From Icerya purchasi (taxonomy: Eukaryota; Arthropoda; Insecta; Hemiptera; Monophlebidae): a stretch of 64,000 bases of DNA. The stretch is from contig CM077115.1 in the NCBI GenBank assembly GCA_039619475.1, forward strand, positions 43,224,685 through 43,288,684, written 5' to 3'. This document shows, in pieces, positions 1-12,501 of the stretch (position 1 is the stretch's first letter; every line of letters begins with the position of its first letter). A program made the translations under genes and the position numbers. The notes beneath the pieces were generated by a model. It had not been told where the DNA came from and did not search any database. It saw only the letters and a list, made by a program, of their open reading frames with translations.

Positions 1-960
1 TAAAAAAATTGTATATAAGGGTTTTTGAGGTCGCTGATTACGAATCCGTCACCAGATTTTGTTAATTCAAAATGGCGGACAAAAAAGTCAAAAAAGTTTT
101 AATTTTAATGACAAATTTTATACGAGGATTTTTGGGGTTGCTGATTACGTTCAATTTTTAAAAATTCAAATTACCCTGTGCTTTATACCAACAAACCCCA
201 GTCAGGCTGAAGGCCCGTGTTTTTAAACCGATAAACCCCAAACTCCTAAACCTCAGACAGGTCAGAGGCCTGTGCGTTATAACCATGGAGCTTTAAACCT
301 CTAAACATCAGACATGCCGATTGTCTATGACTAAAACCGCACAACTCCTAAACTGCAGGCAGACGAAAAGCCTATTCATTGTGGTATATTGGAAAATCGT
401 TCTTATAATTTACTTATTTAAAAAATTATCGGTATGGTTCAACTTATGTATTTATTTATTTTTTTATCTATTTATTAACGGGAATTACTCTCTTCTTACG
501 AAATTAGAACAAAATTAAATTAATAAGTAGCCAAAGTTAATTAGTAATATAATAATTTCTTTTTTAGAATGAACCTTAATACATTAGAATTATATTCAAT
601 GAGTAAATTAAAACATTTATTACTAATTCTCACAATCAATAAACAGTAAACGGTATATTAATACTATTATAGATATAATTCGTACTGCTATCATGCTGAA
701 TAAATCTGCAAGAATATGAAATATAATAATCAACCATTGTAAAAATAAACATCTTTAACTTTTAAAACTGGCTCGTCCAGAAAGGTGGTGTTCATTTTGC
801 TCGTTATAACTTTAGTCAAAACAGTATGTTAAATTACGAGATTAAAACTTTTTTGACTTTTTTGTCCACCATATTGGATTAGCCATTTTGAATTAACAAA
901 ATCTGATGACGGTTCCGTAATCAGCGACCTCAAAAACCCTTATATACAATTTTTTTACGA
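1..960. repeat. Long-inverted-repeat element, cut by the left window edge
   Basis: Bases 1-118 and the reverse complement of about 838-958 are closely similar (a run beginning taaaaaaattgtatataagg in the arm orientation), with a roughly 13-base gap in the left arm. The interior of about 720 bp has no recognisable coding sequence. The layout fits a non-autonomous DNA transposon or foldback element. The outer end of the left arm lies outside the window, so the target duplication cannot be tested. Confidence 0.6.
185..385. repeat. Degenerate tandem repeat, unit about 50-55 bp
   Basis: Roughly four diverged copies follow each other inside the inverted-repeat element. Shared landmarks in each are a run like ctcctaaac, then cagacaggt-like bases, then a gcctgtgcgtt-like end. 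No reading frame is conserved across the copies, so I treat it as non-coding. Confidence 0.45.
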
Positions 961-3173
961 AATTGGATTACTTGATACATGTATTTATTGATTTTTCTTG
1001 TAAGGCCTGCTTTACCCCCTTTAAGGGTGAAATTCATGAAAATGCTGAAACACGTCAACTTTATTTTTTAATTGTGTGTTAAAAACAATTTTTCTTATTT
1101 TTTTATATTATTTTATAATTTTTTATTCCATAATTATGACTGAAAAAATGTCTTTTCACCCCCTAGAAAATAGGGGATGCAACCACATTGCTTAAGTCAT
1201 TGTGGATTACTTGTCCTTTGCACGAGAAATAATTTCCATTTTGTTTCATAAAAAAATATAGAGTTGAAGACGAGATATTTAGGAAAAACGATTTTGGGGG
1301 TGAACTTTAAGAGTGATTTTTATCCCCTTGAAACTGCATATGGACCGATAAAAAAAAACAAACATGTGTCTAATATTTTTTTATACTCTACAATATAACA
1401 AAATTTCATCAAAATCAACATCTGACAACTCGCGTATTTCCCTTGTATCGACTGCATGTATATAGGGCACCGATTTGGGTCCAGTTAAGGAACTCTTGCG
1501 CTCGCGTATAATTGATAGATGTTATCATGCATCGCGTTGCGAGTTACAAGACCAGTCGTCCTAACCTATTAGGTGCTACTGCTTGGATACCTTTACAGCA
1601 GTGTTTTGACATGATTCTGTGTTAGGCGCGAATATAGTTGTGCACTAGTGTGAGCTAGTCCTCGGTAATGACATTTAGTGCTTGCCGTCCTTGGTGTACC
1701 AACTCTACCCCATCCGGACTCTTCAGAGGAAGGACTGAATTGAGCTTGCAAAGTGCACCTGGAGCTGTTGCGGCTATCGTTTATTTTATTCACCTAAACG
1801 ACATATGTTTACAACGTATTTTTTTCCGTAGAATTCAGAAAAGTTATTGTTTTTTTGATTAAATGTAACGGTTGTCCGTAAATTGACAAAAAAAGTAAAA
1901 AAAAAAACGCTTCTTCGAATTTTAGGTTATGTTACACCACTCACAAAAATCTGAAAAAATACATACAAGTTGTACTTTTTCCTGCTCTTCAAATATTAGG
2001 AATAAAGTTTTATGCAAAGATTTAAGAACACAGTAAAAATCGTGATTGAAAGTTAAAAATTTTTTTTTACGAGGTTATGTTGACCTTCTTTGATGCTCAA
2101 AAAAATGCCACTAAAAAGTAATCACTTAAAATATACTCATGAATTTTTTCAAATTTTTTCGTTGATTAGAACGTGAGAAAAAAAATAAAACGTGAAAAAC
2201 GCCGCTTTTTGGCACCCTAGGGCCCAAAAAAAAAGCTATTGGGGACTTAGGACCTGGTTCACCCTTTATTTTTAGCTCCCAGAAACACATTTTCATCCTA
2301 AAAAAGGGGGAAAAAATTGAGGGCATTTCACCCCCCTTAATATACCCTTTAAAAGCTTAATTTGAGTCTAATAGGAAGTGTCTGTGATGAAAGATTAATT
2401 ATATCTTAGAAAAATATAAGAATAAATTAAATTCTTCTGTTTAACGCTCACAACAAAACTGAAACAATGCTGCTCTTTTTAACTTGATGTAATAATCGGT
2501 ACTTTTTTTTTTCTTTTTCCGGCATTGCTTTTGTAAAGCAGATGATAAAGCATGTAGTGATTATTCTTTGCATTATGTTTAGTAGGATTTGAAATCGTTC
2601 TCATACATAAAAACTAGAAAAGTTAACCATATTATAAACGAGACCTAAATCGATGTCGTATTATTTTTAATCGCAGTGATTAACAACATAGTTGCTATCA
2701 TTCTACGGTTTGAAATCGATGCATAATTTCGAATATATGCGATTTCTGAAAAATAACGTAACGCTAGTCTATTTTTAAAAATAAAGCAAATTGCGAATAC
2801 TTTGAACACCCGGCGATCTTTTAGACAAATAATTTTACAGTAAAAAGCACATGTTTCGACATTTTCTTTATATATATTTAAAGAAATTTCTTTTTAATCT
2901 CGTATTGAAAACTACAATTGTAAATGCGAAATAAAAAATTTCCACTAAAGTAATAAATAAACCCGAAGACATACGTATATCAATATAAAAATGATTAAAC
3001 ATATCAGTTCGATAAAAATAAAATGTTGGTACTTATACAGTATGTATAAAAAAAAATCATTTGCAATACGTTAAAAACTAATTTTAAATGCATATACATT
3101 ATTATGGTATTAAGAAAAAATTACTTGTTTATCTCAAGTAAGATATTCCGGTACTCTAGGTTTTTTTTTGTCT
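961..3173. other. Region without recognised genes, 3' of the dynein light chain gene
   Basis: AT-rich sequence downstream of the minus-strand DYNLT2B-like gene. It must contain that gene's 3' UTR, but I see no clear poly(A) signal. No protein family, RNA gene or transposon end was recognised. Confidence 0.4.
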
Positions 3174-3221
3174 TCAGTAACTATAAATAGCGTAAACAGT
3201 AGCAACACAAAATATCGATTC
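3174..3221 (-). CDS. DYNLT2B: DYNLT2B-like coding exon 5 (C-terminus and stop)
   Basis: 48 bases encode ESIFCVATVYAIYSY and TGA after the acceptor TTAACAG. The SxFCVxxxxxxxxY tail is the conserved last strand of Tctex light chains, and phase 0 matches exon 4. Confidence 0.85.
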   Translation of the reverse strand, partial: ESIFCVATVYAIYSY

Positions 3222-4452
3222 CTGTTAAATTTAGAAAAACAGAACAAAAAAAAACAACATATAATTATAATTATTTACTGGATAGTGTAATACGATAACT
3301 AATGTATGTTTAACTGAAGTTTGATAGTGACATTTAGGAAAATTATATCAATAATTTTTTTATGAGGCATATATATGTTCGCCGTATTTGCAATATCTGA
3401 CTAATAATTGCAAAAAGGTTATGGATTTGAATTACACAAAGTTAATATGCTAATGGATGGGTGCAGTGTAAGGTAAATGGTTTTCCATTTAGCCTTTGAT
3501 CTTTTGGCGGAAATAACCGTCAGCAATGTACGCTTTAAAAATCGCTGTAAAATAATTTCTACAATTAATAAAATCATAGGAGAAGATCAAATGCAGGGGA
3601 GTAAAAGCATTAATTATATTAATTTTGAAACACTAATTAAAAATTAACATTTTGATTCACAAATAGACCAAATTAAAAACATTAATGAATAAACGGCGAT
3701 AAATAAAGATCTAATTGAAATCGTAAAATTTAAATATTTAAAAGTAAATGTGAAGAAATTAAATTGGCCAGGTGTCATTCGACAGAGCTATAAACCTGGA
3801 AAGTATAAAAAGACAACGAAAAAAAAAAAAATTAAATTAAAGAACAAATGTAATAATAGCAATAAATTAATTTAACTAGTAATTTCACAACGAAGATAAT
3901 TAAGGAAATTACAAAAAATATAAAAATTATATAGAAAAAATTAAATCAGAATCAGGGAAAAAACTGGTCCATGTCACGGAGTTCGGAGGAAGCTTAATTA
4001 ACATGCATGAACGCAAAAACGAAAAAAATTTTCCACCACTATTTAACATAACAGAAGTTATTACTGAAGAAAAGAAAAAATAGGAACTAATTTGTGAAGT
4101 ATTTTTTTCAAAAGTGAAGAATGCAATAGAAAACAACCTAACCGAAAAAATAGAGGAAATTATAGAATAAAAAAATCTTACTTATGTACGTATTTTTCAG
4201 TCGGCTAGGATAGTGTTTTTATTTATTTTTTCATTTCTTCCTTTTTAGTGAATTTATTTGATATTCTTAGTTAACAATCGTTTGTTTCTAGTTCTTCTAT
4301 GTCCCACCGTCTAATTAATTAATTTTTTTTTTTAAACTATCGAGTTAAAAAATACAATTTTTTGATTTTTGTATTTTCACTCAAGATTTTCAACAAAGAA
4401 TGTGTGCTGTCCTGAGATTTTGTTAGGATTTGTTCATTTCCCCAAAGTTTAA

Positions 4453-4519
<67 letters not shown>

Positions 4520-4796
4520 CTCGGCCATTTTGTCCTCGCAAGGGGCTGTGCCCCTTGACCCCTCTTGCTTTTATTTATGTCTCTTTCTCTTCTATACTTT
4601 GTATAAAATGATCAAAATTTACAACGTTATTCTTACTGGCATCAACACAAAAAGAAAAACAAAACATAATCACAAAAATCCTATCCTAACATTTAACTTT
4701 CATTACATAAAATTAAGATATTCTTTCATTACATTTTTCGTTACATAAAATTGGGACATTTTTTCGAATAGGGGGTAGCCTCAGAATTACGTTGTA

Positions 4797-4846
<50 letters not shown>

Positions 4847-7800
4847 TAATTATGGTATTCAGGAGTGCTTATTATTATTTAGTAATGACGTGCGAGATAA
4901 AAAAAACAAAAAACAAGGGTTCTCAAATATGCAAAAACTTTTGTATCACTACAATTATTAATGTGGTTTTCTAACTAGTTAGCTTTTAGCACCATGTTTC
5001 GTTATGTTTCAACTGTTTTCCAATATCATCCGTCATTTTTATATGATAAAGGGCAAAATTGCAGTCAGCTCGATAAGAACTTGTTATTAATTTTGCAGAA
5101 CTATAATGAATAATGCCTTCACAATTTTTCAAAATTAGTCTAGCTTACTCATTCCCGGTATTGCTTCAATCGGCTTACGCTGTAGGTTTTTATTTCTGTA
5201 TGGTTCAGTTTTACCATATTTTAATACTTTCGCTTATAGAAAATATTGTTTTATTGATTTTTTAAATAAACACTGCATACAATTAAATAAATTTTACATC
5301 GTTAAAAAACAAATTCGTTGTTAATTATGAAAACAATTAAATAAATTTAGTGAGCTTATTTTGGTACGCTTAGTTATTTTTATATTTTACAGTTGCGAAT
5401 AGCGAAAAAAATACAGAATCGGTCCTCGATATAACGGACTAATTGAGGGAAAGCATAGTTTGTTGTTGTGAAAGTCCGAAAATCGAAATCACCACCCTTG
5501 TATTTGTTGCCAGCAATAAAAGTGAATCCATTTCATGTGAACTGGCAAACAATCACGCACTTAAACTTTAAAAAGGCAAACTTTTACACGTAAATCTAGA
5601 AAATTGTAAGAACTATATTTACACAAATTGAATACAGCTACTCATTAGTGCTATTTTCTTTCTTTTTCCGTAGATACATTTCTTTTTGTGACTAAAATGT
5701 GTTTCTGACTGCTTAGCGAAATACGATAAACATTTAGTAATTTTGAATGAACTTACACTTCTAAAAACATTTGATATATAAGTATCAGATTCGCTATCCC
5801 AGAAGCATCTACAAGTAATTTTTACTCCGGCAATACCTTCTTCGCCTAGCATTACATGAACGACTAATTTGTACTTTTTATAAACAATATCTGCAACAAA
5901 ATTGAATGTCATAAGTTATTTATTTCTTCGGAATACGTTTTATCTATGTTAACTTTTAGTTCCTGCTCGGATTTATTCCCGATAGTGTGCTTTTTTCATG
6001 AGTTTCGCAAACATTTAAAAATACAACAACATTACGCGTGTAATATGGAACTTACACCCCCCCCCCACACTATTTTTAAATTTTGAAAGCGTATTTTTTA
6101 ACTTGCGTAATATTTAAGATCATTATATAAATATGGCGAAAAATTATTTATACGCATTGCATTATTTGTAGACAAATCCAGAACCGGTTTTTGTTAAAAT
6201 TTATAAATGTAAAATAAAAATGAATTTCTCTTAATAGCGAACAAAAATAAATATAAATTAATTTACTTTAATAATTTAAAATTAAATTACTTTAGAAACG
6301 TTTTCGGGAATATCCTATCATCAGCTAACAACACAGAATACACTAAATTAAAACTAAAAACGCAATTTTATGAGGGTACTCCGTGTTGTTAGCTGATGAC
6401 GATGGGTTGTATTCGAAAATATGTTTCTAAAATAAGTTATATTTTTTTAAATCCATTAAAGTAAATGAATTTATTATACTTATCATTGTTATTAAGAGGA
6501 ATTTATTAATTTCACACCGGTGGCCACTCAAATATAATTTTTAAATTCGCGGTTTTTTCCCAATCCAAATCCTTCTTATTTCCTAATTTACACGAGCATA
6601 CTTCCCCGTTTGTATAATAACAAAAACCTAACAAATTTGAAACGAAAGTAAATAAAATATCAGCAGAAACAAAAAAATTGCTAATTAAATTTTTTTAGTA
6701 GTTTTTGAAGTTGTTTTACTGACATTTTAAATATTTTACCGTTATATAATGATCGCTAACTAAATCGCGTAATATGTGTTCATTTTATTATTACAAAAGT
6801 TAATAATGAAATTTGTAACCGGTTGATTTCAGTATTGCTTCACTATTTAAATAGTGTACCGACTTACGGAATTTATTTGGCGCCCAATATTGTGTAATCA
6901 TACCCGCTGATTTCGAAGGTTTTAAGAAAAACTCAAGCCCCTCCAAAAGTTTTACTGGGATGGTTCAACTTATTAGCCGAAATGCGTAATAAAATTTTTT
7001 TTATGCGTTTCGCGTTAAAATTTTAACTAAAACGTGTGTACCGGCAATAAATATAAAACATTTAACTCATCATGGAAATTTACCTGCCGCTATAGAGAAA
7101 GCCTTTTAATCGAAAAGTCAAGGTCAAATTCCTAAAAGAAGAATGGAATTCTTTTTGTTACTGTTGATAATATTCGATCGTCGCAGCATATTTTATAGAA
7201 ATAAAAAATAAAAAACTTCACAATTTATTACTGAGTAGAGTGCATTAAAAAATAACGCATTCATCACTTTTCGCTTCAAATGATTTTTTTTTTTTAATCA
7301 AAATTACCGTACGGCTAATTTTACCTTTTTTTCCCGGTTTTACAACAAAATTCTCGCCTTATTCTTGGCATGAAAAATTTCCGGCTTATCTCTCGTTTCC
7401 CGATTGGGTGGCTATCCTGTTTTATATTTATTGCATTCTTTATGATGTTGGAAGTATTCTCGCTCGCGTTACGAAAAATAAATAAAAATTCAAAATTCAT
7501 AAGACAGAAAAATTATTATTATCTGTATAATTCTACAACGATCTTCTGTATATTTGAATTGACGTAATATTTAAATCCGTTATGTAAGTCTTCATCACGG
7601 AACAAAGATATGTCTTTATCCATTTTCAGTTATCATGGTTGAACGCTAAAACGAACACTGGTCGCCTCATTTTTATAATTGCTCATTTCATAGAATTTTC
7701 TCCACGATAAAACCTCGACCAGTGTCGATTTATCCAAATCCCTAAAAATCCCCTAATTCGTGAATTTCATAATAATCGGTTGAGCCGTTTACAAGAACCC

Positions 7801-10800
7801 AGTTACATACATTACAGATGCATATAATTTTTACTCTTTTATAAGATGAAAAGTAATAAAAAACGGAAAACCTTATGTGGGAAAAACATTTATTATTAAT
7901 GAATTTACATATATATATCTGATAATTGCGAATCTTAAAATTAATAAAAATGATTACTCTGATGATACCTTTAACTTTACGCTGAATATTACTCGCGATA
8001 CTATCACACCAGGAAGGAACTAAAGTAGAATTGAAGCTTTTGCCGGCCAGGGTGTCGCTTAATACGGAGTGAATAATTTCTTTAACGGTTTCGCGTTTAA
8101 ATCTGTATAACATAAAAAATTAAATAATTTCGTATCTTTGTACATAAAATAAAAAATACGTGAAATTAAATGACTAAATATTAAACATATCAAAATGTGT
8201 TAACAGATCGCAGTTCACGTTATATATGTGAATTTTAGCAGGACGCTTTGCTTATAAACGTATACGAACTCGAGAGTTGCGTTTATGACTTCCTGGTCAG
8301 TAAGCACGTTAAAAAAAAAACAAAAAAAAACAATTTATATCAGTATGCCAATGTAACTAAAATAAGTAAATTTTTAAATGTATAATTATATAACATCAGA
8401 AATGAAAAGATCTTTCGTTTATAATTATTGCAGTTTAGTGATATTTCAAATATTAAAATGGAACATCGGAGATTGGATAAATAATTTTTAAGTAAAAATT
8501 GGAGCTTTGTCAACTTTTTTGGTCATAAAGTTTAAATTTTTAGATTTCTTCTTCAACATAAAGATTTCACAAAATAATCAAAAAGTATGACGTGTTTACA
8601 ATTACATACAATTATAGAAGTGACCTCTAAAAAATATTTTTTACAAATTTGTTTTTGATACCCGAGTTTCGGAACTGAAATTATTAACGTAATTGTTAAT
8701 AACATACGTCAAATAGTAGGGAATAGTGTATTCATTTGCGTCATTTTTTTAAAATAACAGACAACAGTTATACACACAGGTTTTTTTTATCGCGCAGATA
8801 TTTCTAGAATAATAAAAAAAAATTTTGATGGTCAATTAAAAAAAAAAAAATAATAAATAATGAAAACGATTCCTCCAACACTGAATTTTTTAAGATTTTA
8901 AATGATCTAATTCAATAAATACAGTTTTATATGATACTGGTTATTATTACGAACTAGCATAATTTAGATAAGTTCTGTAAATTTTTAAAACTTTTTCAAC
9001 TGAAAATGAACTCATCTATTGACACAGATCGTCATGGGCGTCGCCAGCGGGGGGCACCTGCCCCGCCTGGAGCCTTGAAACTTTTTAAACAACTGGCCAT
9101 AATGAGTGTTCATAGGCGCGTAATCACGAATAATTTGTCAGAAACCCACGAAAATTATGTTTTAATTAAGATTTTATTCTTGTTTAATAAAATATTAAGC
9201 CTTTACAACTTATAAATTTCATTTTTTCTATAACTCATATCCTTTTTCTATCATCTTATTGCATTATAGGCAAAACGTTGGTTAGCAGTAAGTTTTGATT
9301 CATTGATACCATTTTGAAGAGTAGTTGAGTCATAATTGATCTTTCTAAAATAACGAGCATTAAATAAAGAATCTGACTGTTTCATAAACTAAAATCCGTA
9401 AAGCACTTTTTAGCGAACAACAGACTCTCATTTTTTGTTTTATCTGGAATTTACATGAATCATAGTTTTTCTAAATCTTTATTTTATTTTACCCTACTTT
9501 TTTGCTTACTTTCATCGATGAAACTCTGCATGGGTCTGATTCGCAGCAAAAAATTATACAAATTATGTAAGAAAAGCTTTCTCGGGAATCGCTGATGCAA
9601 ATTGGAGCAAAGTTGGTTCGGTAGTCCCTTTCCCACATTTTCTAAAATATTCTAAAAAAAAAAGAGAATTTAATATTTGCGATTGCGCAGTAATTCAATA
9701 CTATATCTACTTTATAAAGCTGCCTTCAATAAAATATTTGTACAATTTAAACCCCTTTTACCCGTGATACACCTATTTTTTGAATGGAGTTTCCTCATAA
9801 ACTTTCTCAAGCGCATCAGCTTTAACCCGAGGAAATTCTATTGGAATCAGATAAACGATATGCTCATGCATGCGGGACAAACAAACAAACAAACATTCAT
9901 TTTTACATATATACTAGTTGTTACTCACGGCTTCGCCCGTGTATTAATACCCGTTTAAATCTGTACTTGGAAATTAAGAAAAATTTTTTCTTTTATCTAG
10001 AATTATATTTATGTAAAGATTCTTTCTTTCTTTCTTTCTTTTGGGGGAAACATGTTTATCACCGTCGAACAAAAAGTGGTCTTCATGTTTCACGTTTAAT
10101 CAAAGATTATTGATCTTTCTATAACTTGTTTGTCGTGATGTAATAAAAAGTTTCACTCAACTAATACACACAGTCATCATTTTAAAGGGGCTGAGTTGTT
10201 ATTCGCATGGTGATCTCCCATAATTACACATTTAACAGAACATCTTCTTCACTCATATCTTTCAAACTATTTTAATAAAAATAATTTATTATTACAGTAG
10301 CAAACTACAATAGTCGAATAAAGAATTTCAAATTTGATTGTAAATAATATTCCCGGCAGCAAATATTAAAAATATGGTTTCCAGTCTTACTTCTCGTTGC
10401 TCGTTGTTTCAGACGAACGGACTTGAGTAGTGTGTACTCGAACGGTTTCCAGTCTTACTTCCTGTTACTCACGGCTTTGCCCGTATATTAAGACCCGTTT
10501 AAATCTGTACTTAAAAATTAATAAAGAAATTTTTGTTTTATCTGGAACTAAATTAATGTAAAGATTCTTTCTCTCTTTGGGAAACATGTTTATTACAGTT
10601 TAACAAAAAATGGTCCTCATGTTTCACGTTTAGCTGAAGATTATACAGTCTTTCTATAACTTGTCTATTGTAATCTAACAAAAAGTTTCAAGCCATCACT
10701 TTGAAGGGGCCGAGTTATTTACACTAGGCCTAGATAACTCCGGATACAGTTATATTTTCGGAAATATATCCGCGTTCGGGAATTTTCTCCGACAATGTGA

Positions 10801-12462
10801 TTTAATACATCACAACTCCGAAAGGCGATAGCTGCGCGCAAGCGTCCTGTGTTCTAGAAAGTTTTGTTGCTTTGTGCGTTCAGAGTGCTGCGCAGAGTTG
10901 AATACGCAGCCGAAGATGATTCCGATTATACACTAGATATGAGATACGTAACTCCGGAGTTGGAGTTGAGAAGTGGATATATATCCGCAGTCGGAAAAAA
11001 CAATTATGTATCCAACTCCTCTGGCGGAGTTGATTTGCGCATCTCTAATTCACACGGTAATCTCCTACGATTACACATTTAAGAGAACATCTTCTTCACT
11101 CATATGTTCCGAATTCTTCGTCTCGAGCATTTTATTAAAATTAATTTATTACCATAAAATCAAAATTACAATAGTCGAGTAAGGATTTCAAATTTGAATA
11201 TAACTAACATTCCCAGTAGCAAAAATATTAAAAATTCCGTTGCAGGACTTTTTATTTCTCTGTAAAAACTAATAGAAAACACTATTTTTTTAAAACTTTC
11301 ACAATGAAGACAGCAGCAATGATTTCAGTAACACAAAAAGGGAAGTAACAGAACTCTGTGTATTTACTTACGTCAGAAATTAATAACATGTTATCTAAAG
11401 TTTATTATTCATTATCGTAATCATTTTATTTACATTTTTACGTTTAATTTAGATTTACCATGGTAATCATTTTATTTAAAATTTTATAAAAATTATTATT
11501 TTTTTATTCGTTTGGTATGCATTTCTGTACCGCTGGTCGCATCTCAACTACCTAAAAATTCGTATACCGTGAAGGAGAAGAGATAGGAAACTCAGCCTTA
11601 TCTTAAAACTTTCGTTGGACAACACATATACACCCTGAAAATTTTAGCATGATCCATCCAGCGGTACTGGAACGCGTATAGGACAAACAAGCATTCATTT
11701 TTATATATATATATATATATATATTTGTATATACATGTATAGATATAAATTTCGTTATATAAAGTTTGTATTTTATTAAATCGTATATTTATAAATTAAA
11801 AAAGAAAAGCACACATAGGAAATTTTTCATTTTTACTATTTGATTAAACAAACATCTAAGAAATGGTTTTGTATAAATATAAATGATTAAATTAGATTAA
11901 CGATTCGTTAATTTTAATTTGATCGTTTGTATTTATACGTAACTATTTCTTAAGAAAAAAAGTATACATTTAAGATCACATAAATTTAATAAGAAAGATA
12001 TATTTAGTTACAGTTATGTACCATCTGTTTTATTTAAACCTAACAATGACGTTTACAAATTAAACTGTTCCAATTTTAAATCTGCGAATATATAAGTTGG
12101 AGCAAAACAAATTTTGTGTATTATAAGAAAAATAAAATTGTTTTAAATTTTTTGGCTCCGTTTCCAGGGTCAATAGTATACTGTAATTTGGGTAACCGCA
12201 ATAACCTAAATATAGTTAATTTTGTTTGCTGCGGTACAACTACCGCTTTAATGTAAAAAATTATTTTTTTTTAAATGTTTTATTCGTTAGACAACCGTAG
12301 AACATATGTAACATAATACTTACCGTGCATTTAATGGCGGTCTAACTTCAAAGTTCATTTCATGTTCTTCAATCTCCCCCTCTTCAATATCATGAGGGCA
12401 AGTATTTAAATTTCTAAAATTAAAGCGGTAATGTAATGTACTGTTTCGTTTCTTGAATGTTT

Positions 12463-12501
<39 letters not shown>

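Larger units (their letters stand above)
3222..5756. other. DYNLT2B-like intron 4
   Basis: 2.5 kb of AT-rich intron. It contains a possible gene relic on the plus strand (3934-4170), two (AT)n microsatellites and a short GC-rich patch at about 4530-4565. Confidence 0.5.
8103..12323. other. DYNLT2B-like intron 2
   Basis: 4.2 kb intron. It holds two tandemly placed copies of a dispersed repeat (9915-10395 and 10457-11230), one of them interrupted by an insertion, plus (AT)-rich tracts near 11700. No coding sequence was recognised. Confidence 0.5.

Noticed and set aside
4337..4528. Tyr-Ile repeat ORF
   Set aside because: Produced by the (AT)n tract at 4456-4518.
9006..9215. ORF beginning near a GC-rich patch (gcgtcgccagcggggggcac)
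   Set aside because: Short, no family resemblance, and the GC-rich patch looks like transposon-derived non-coding sequence.
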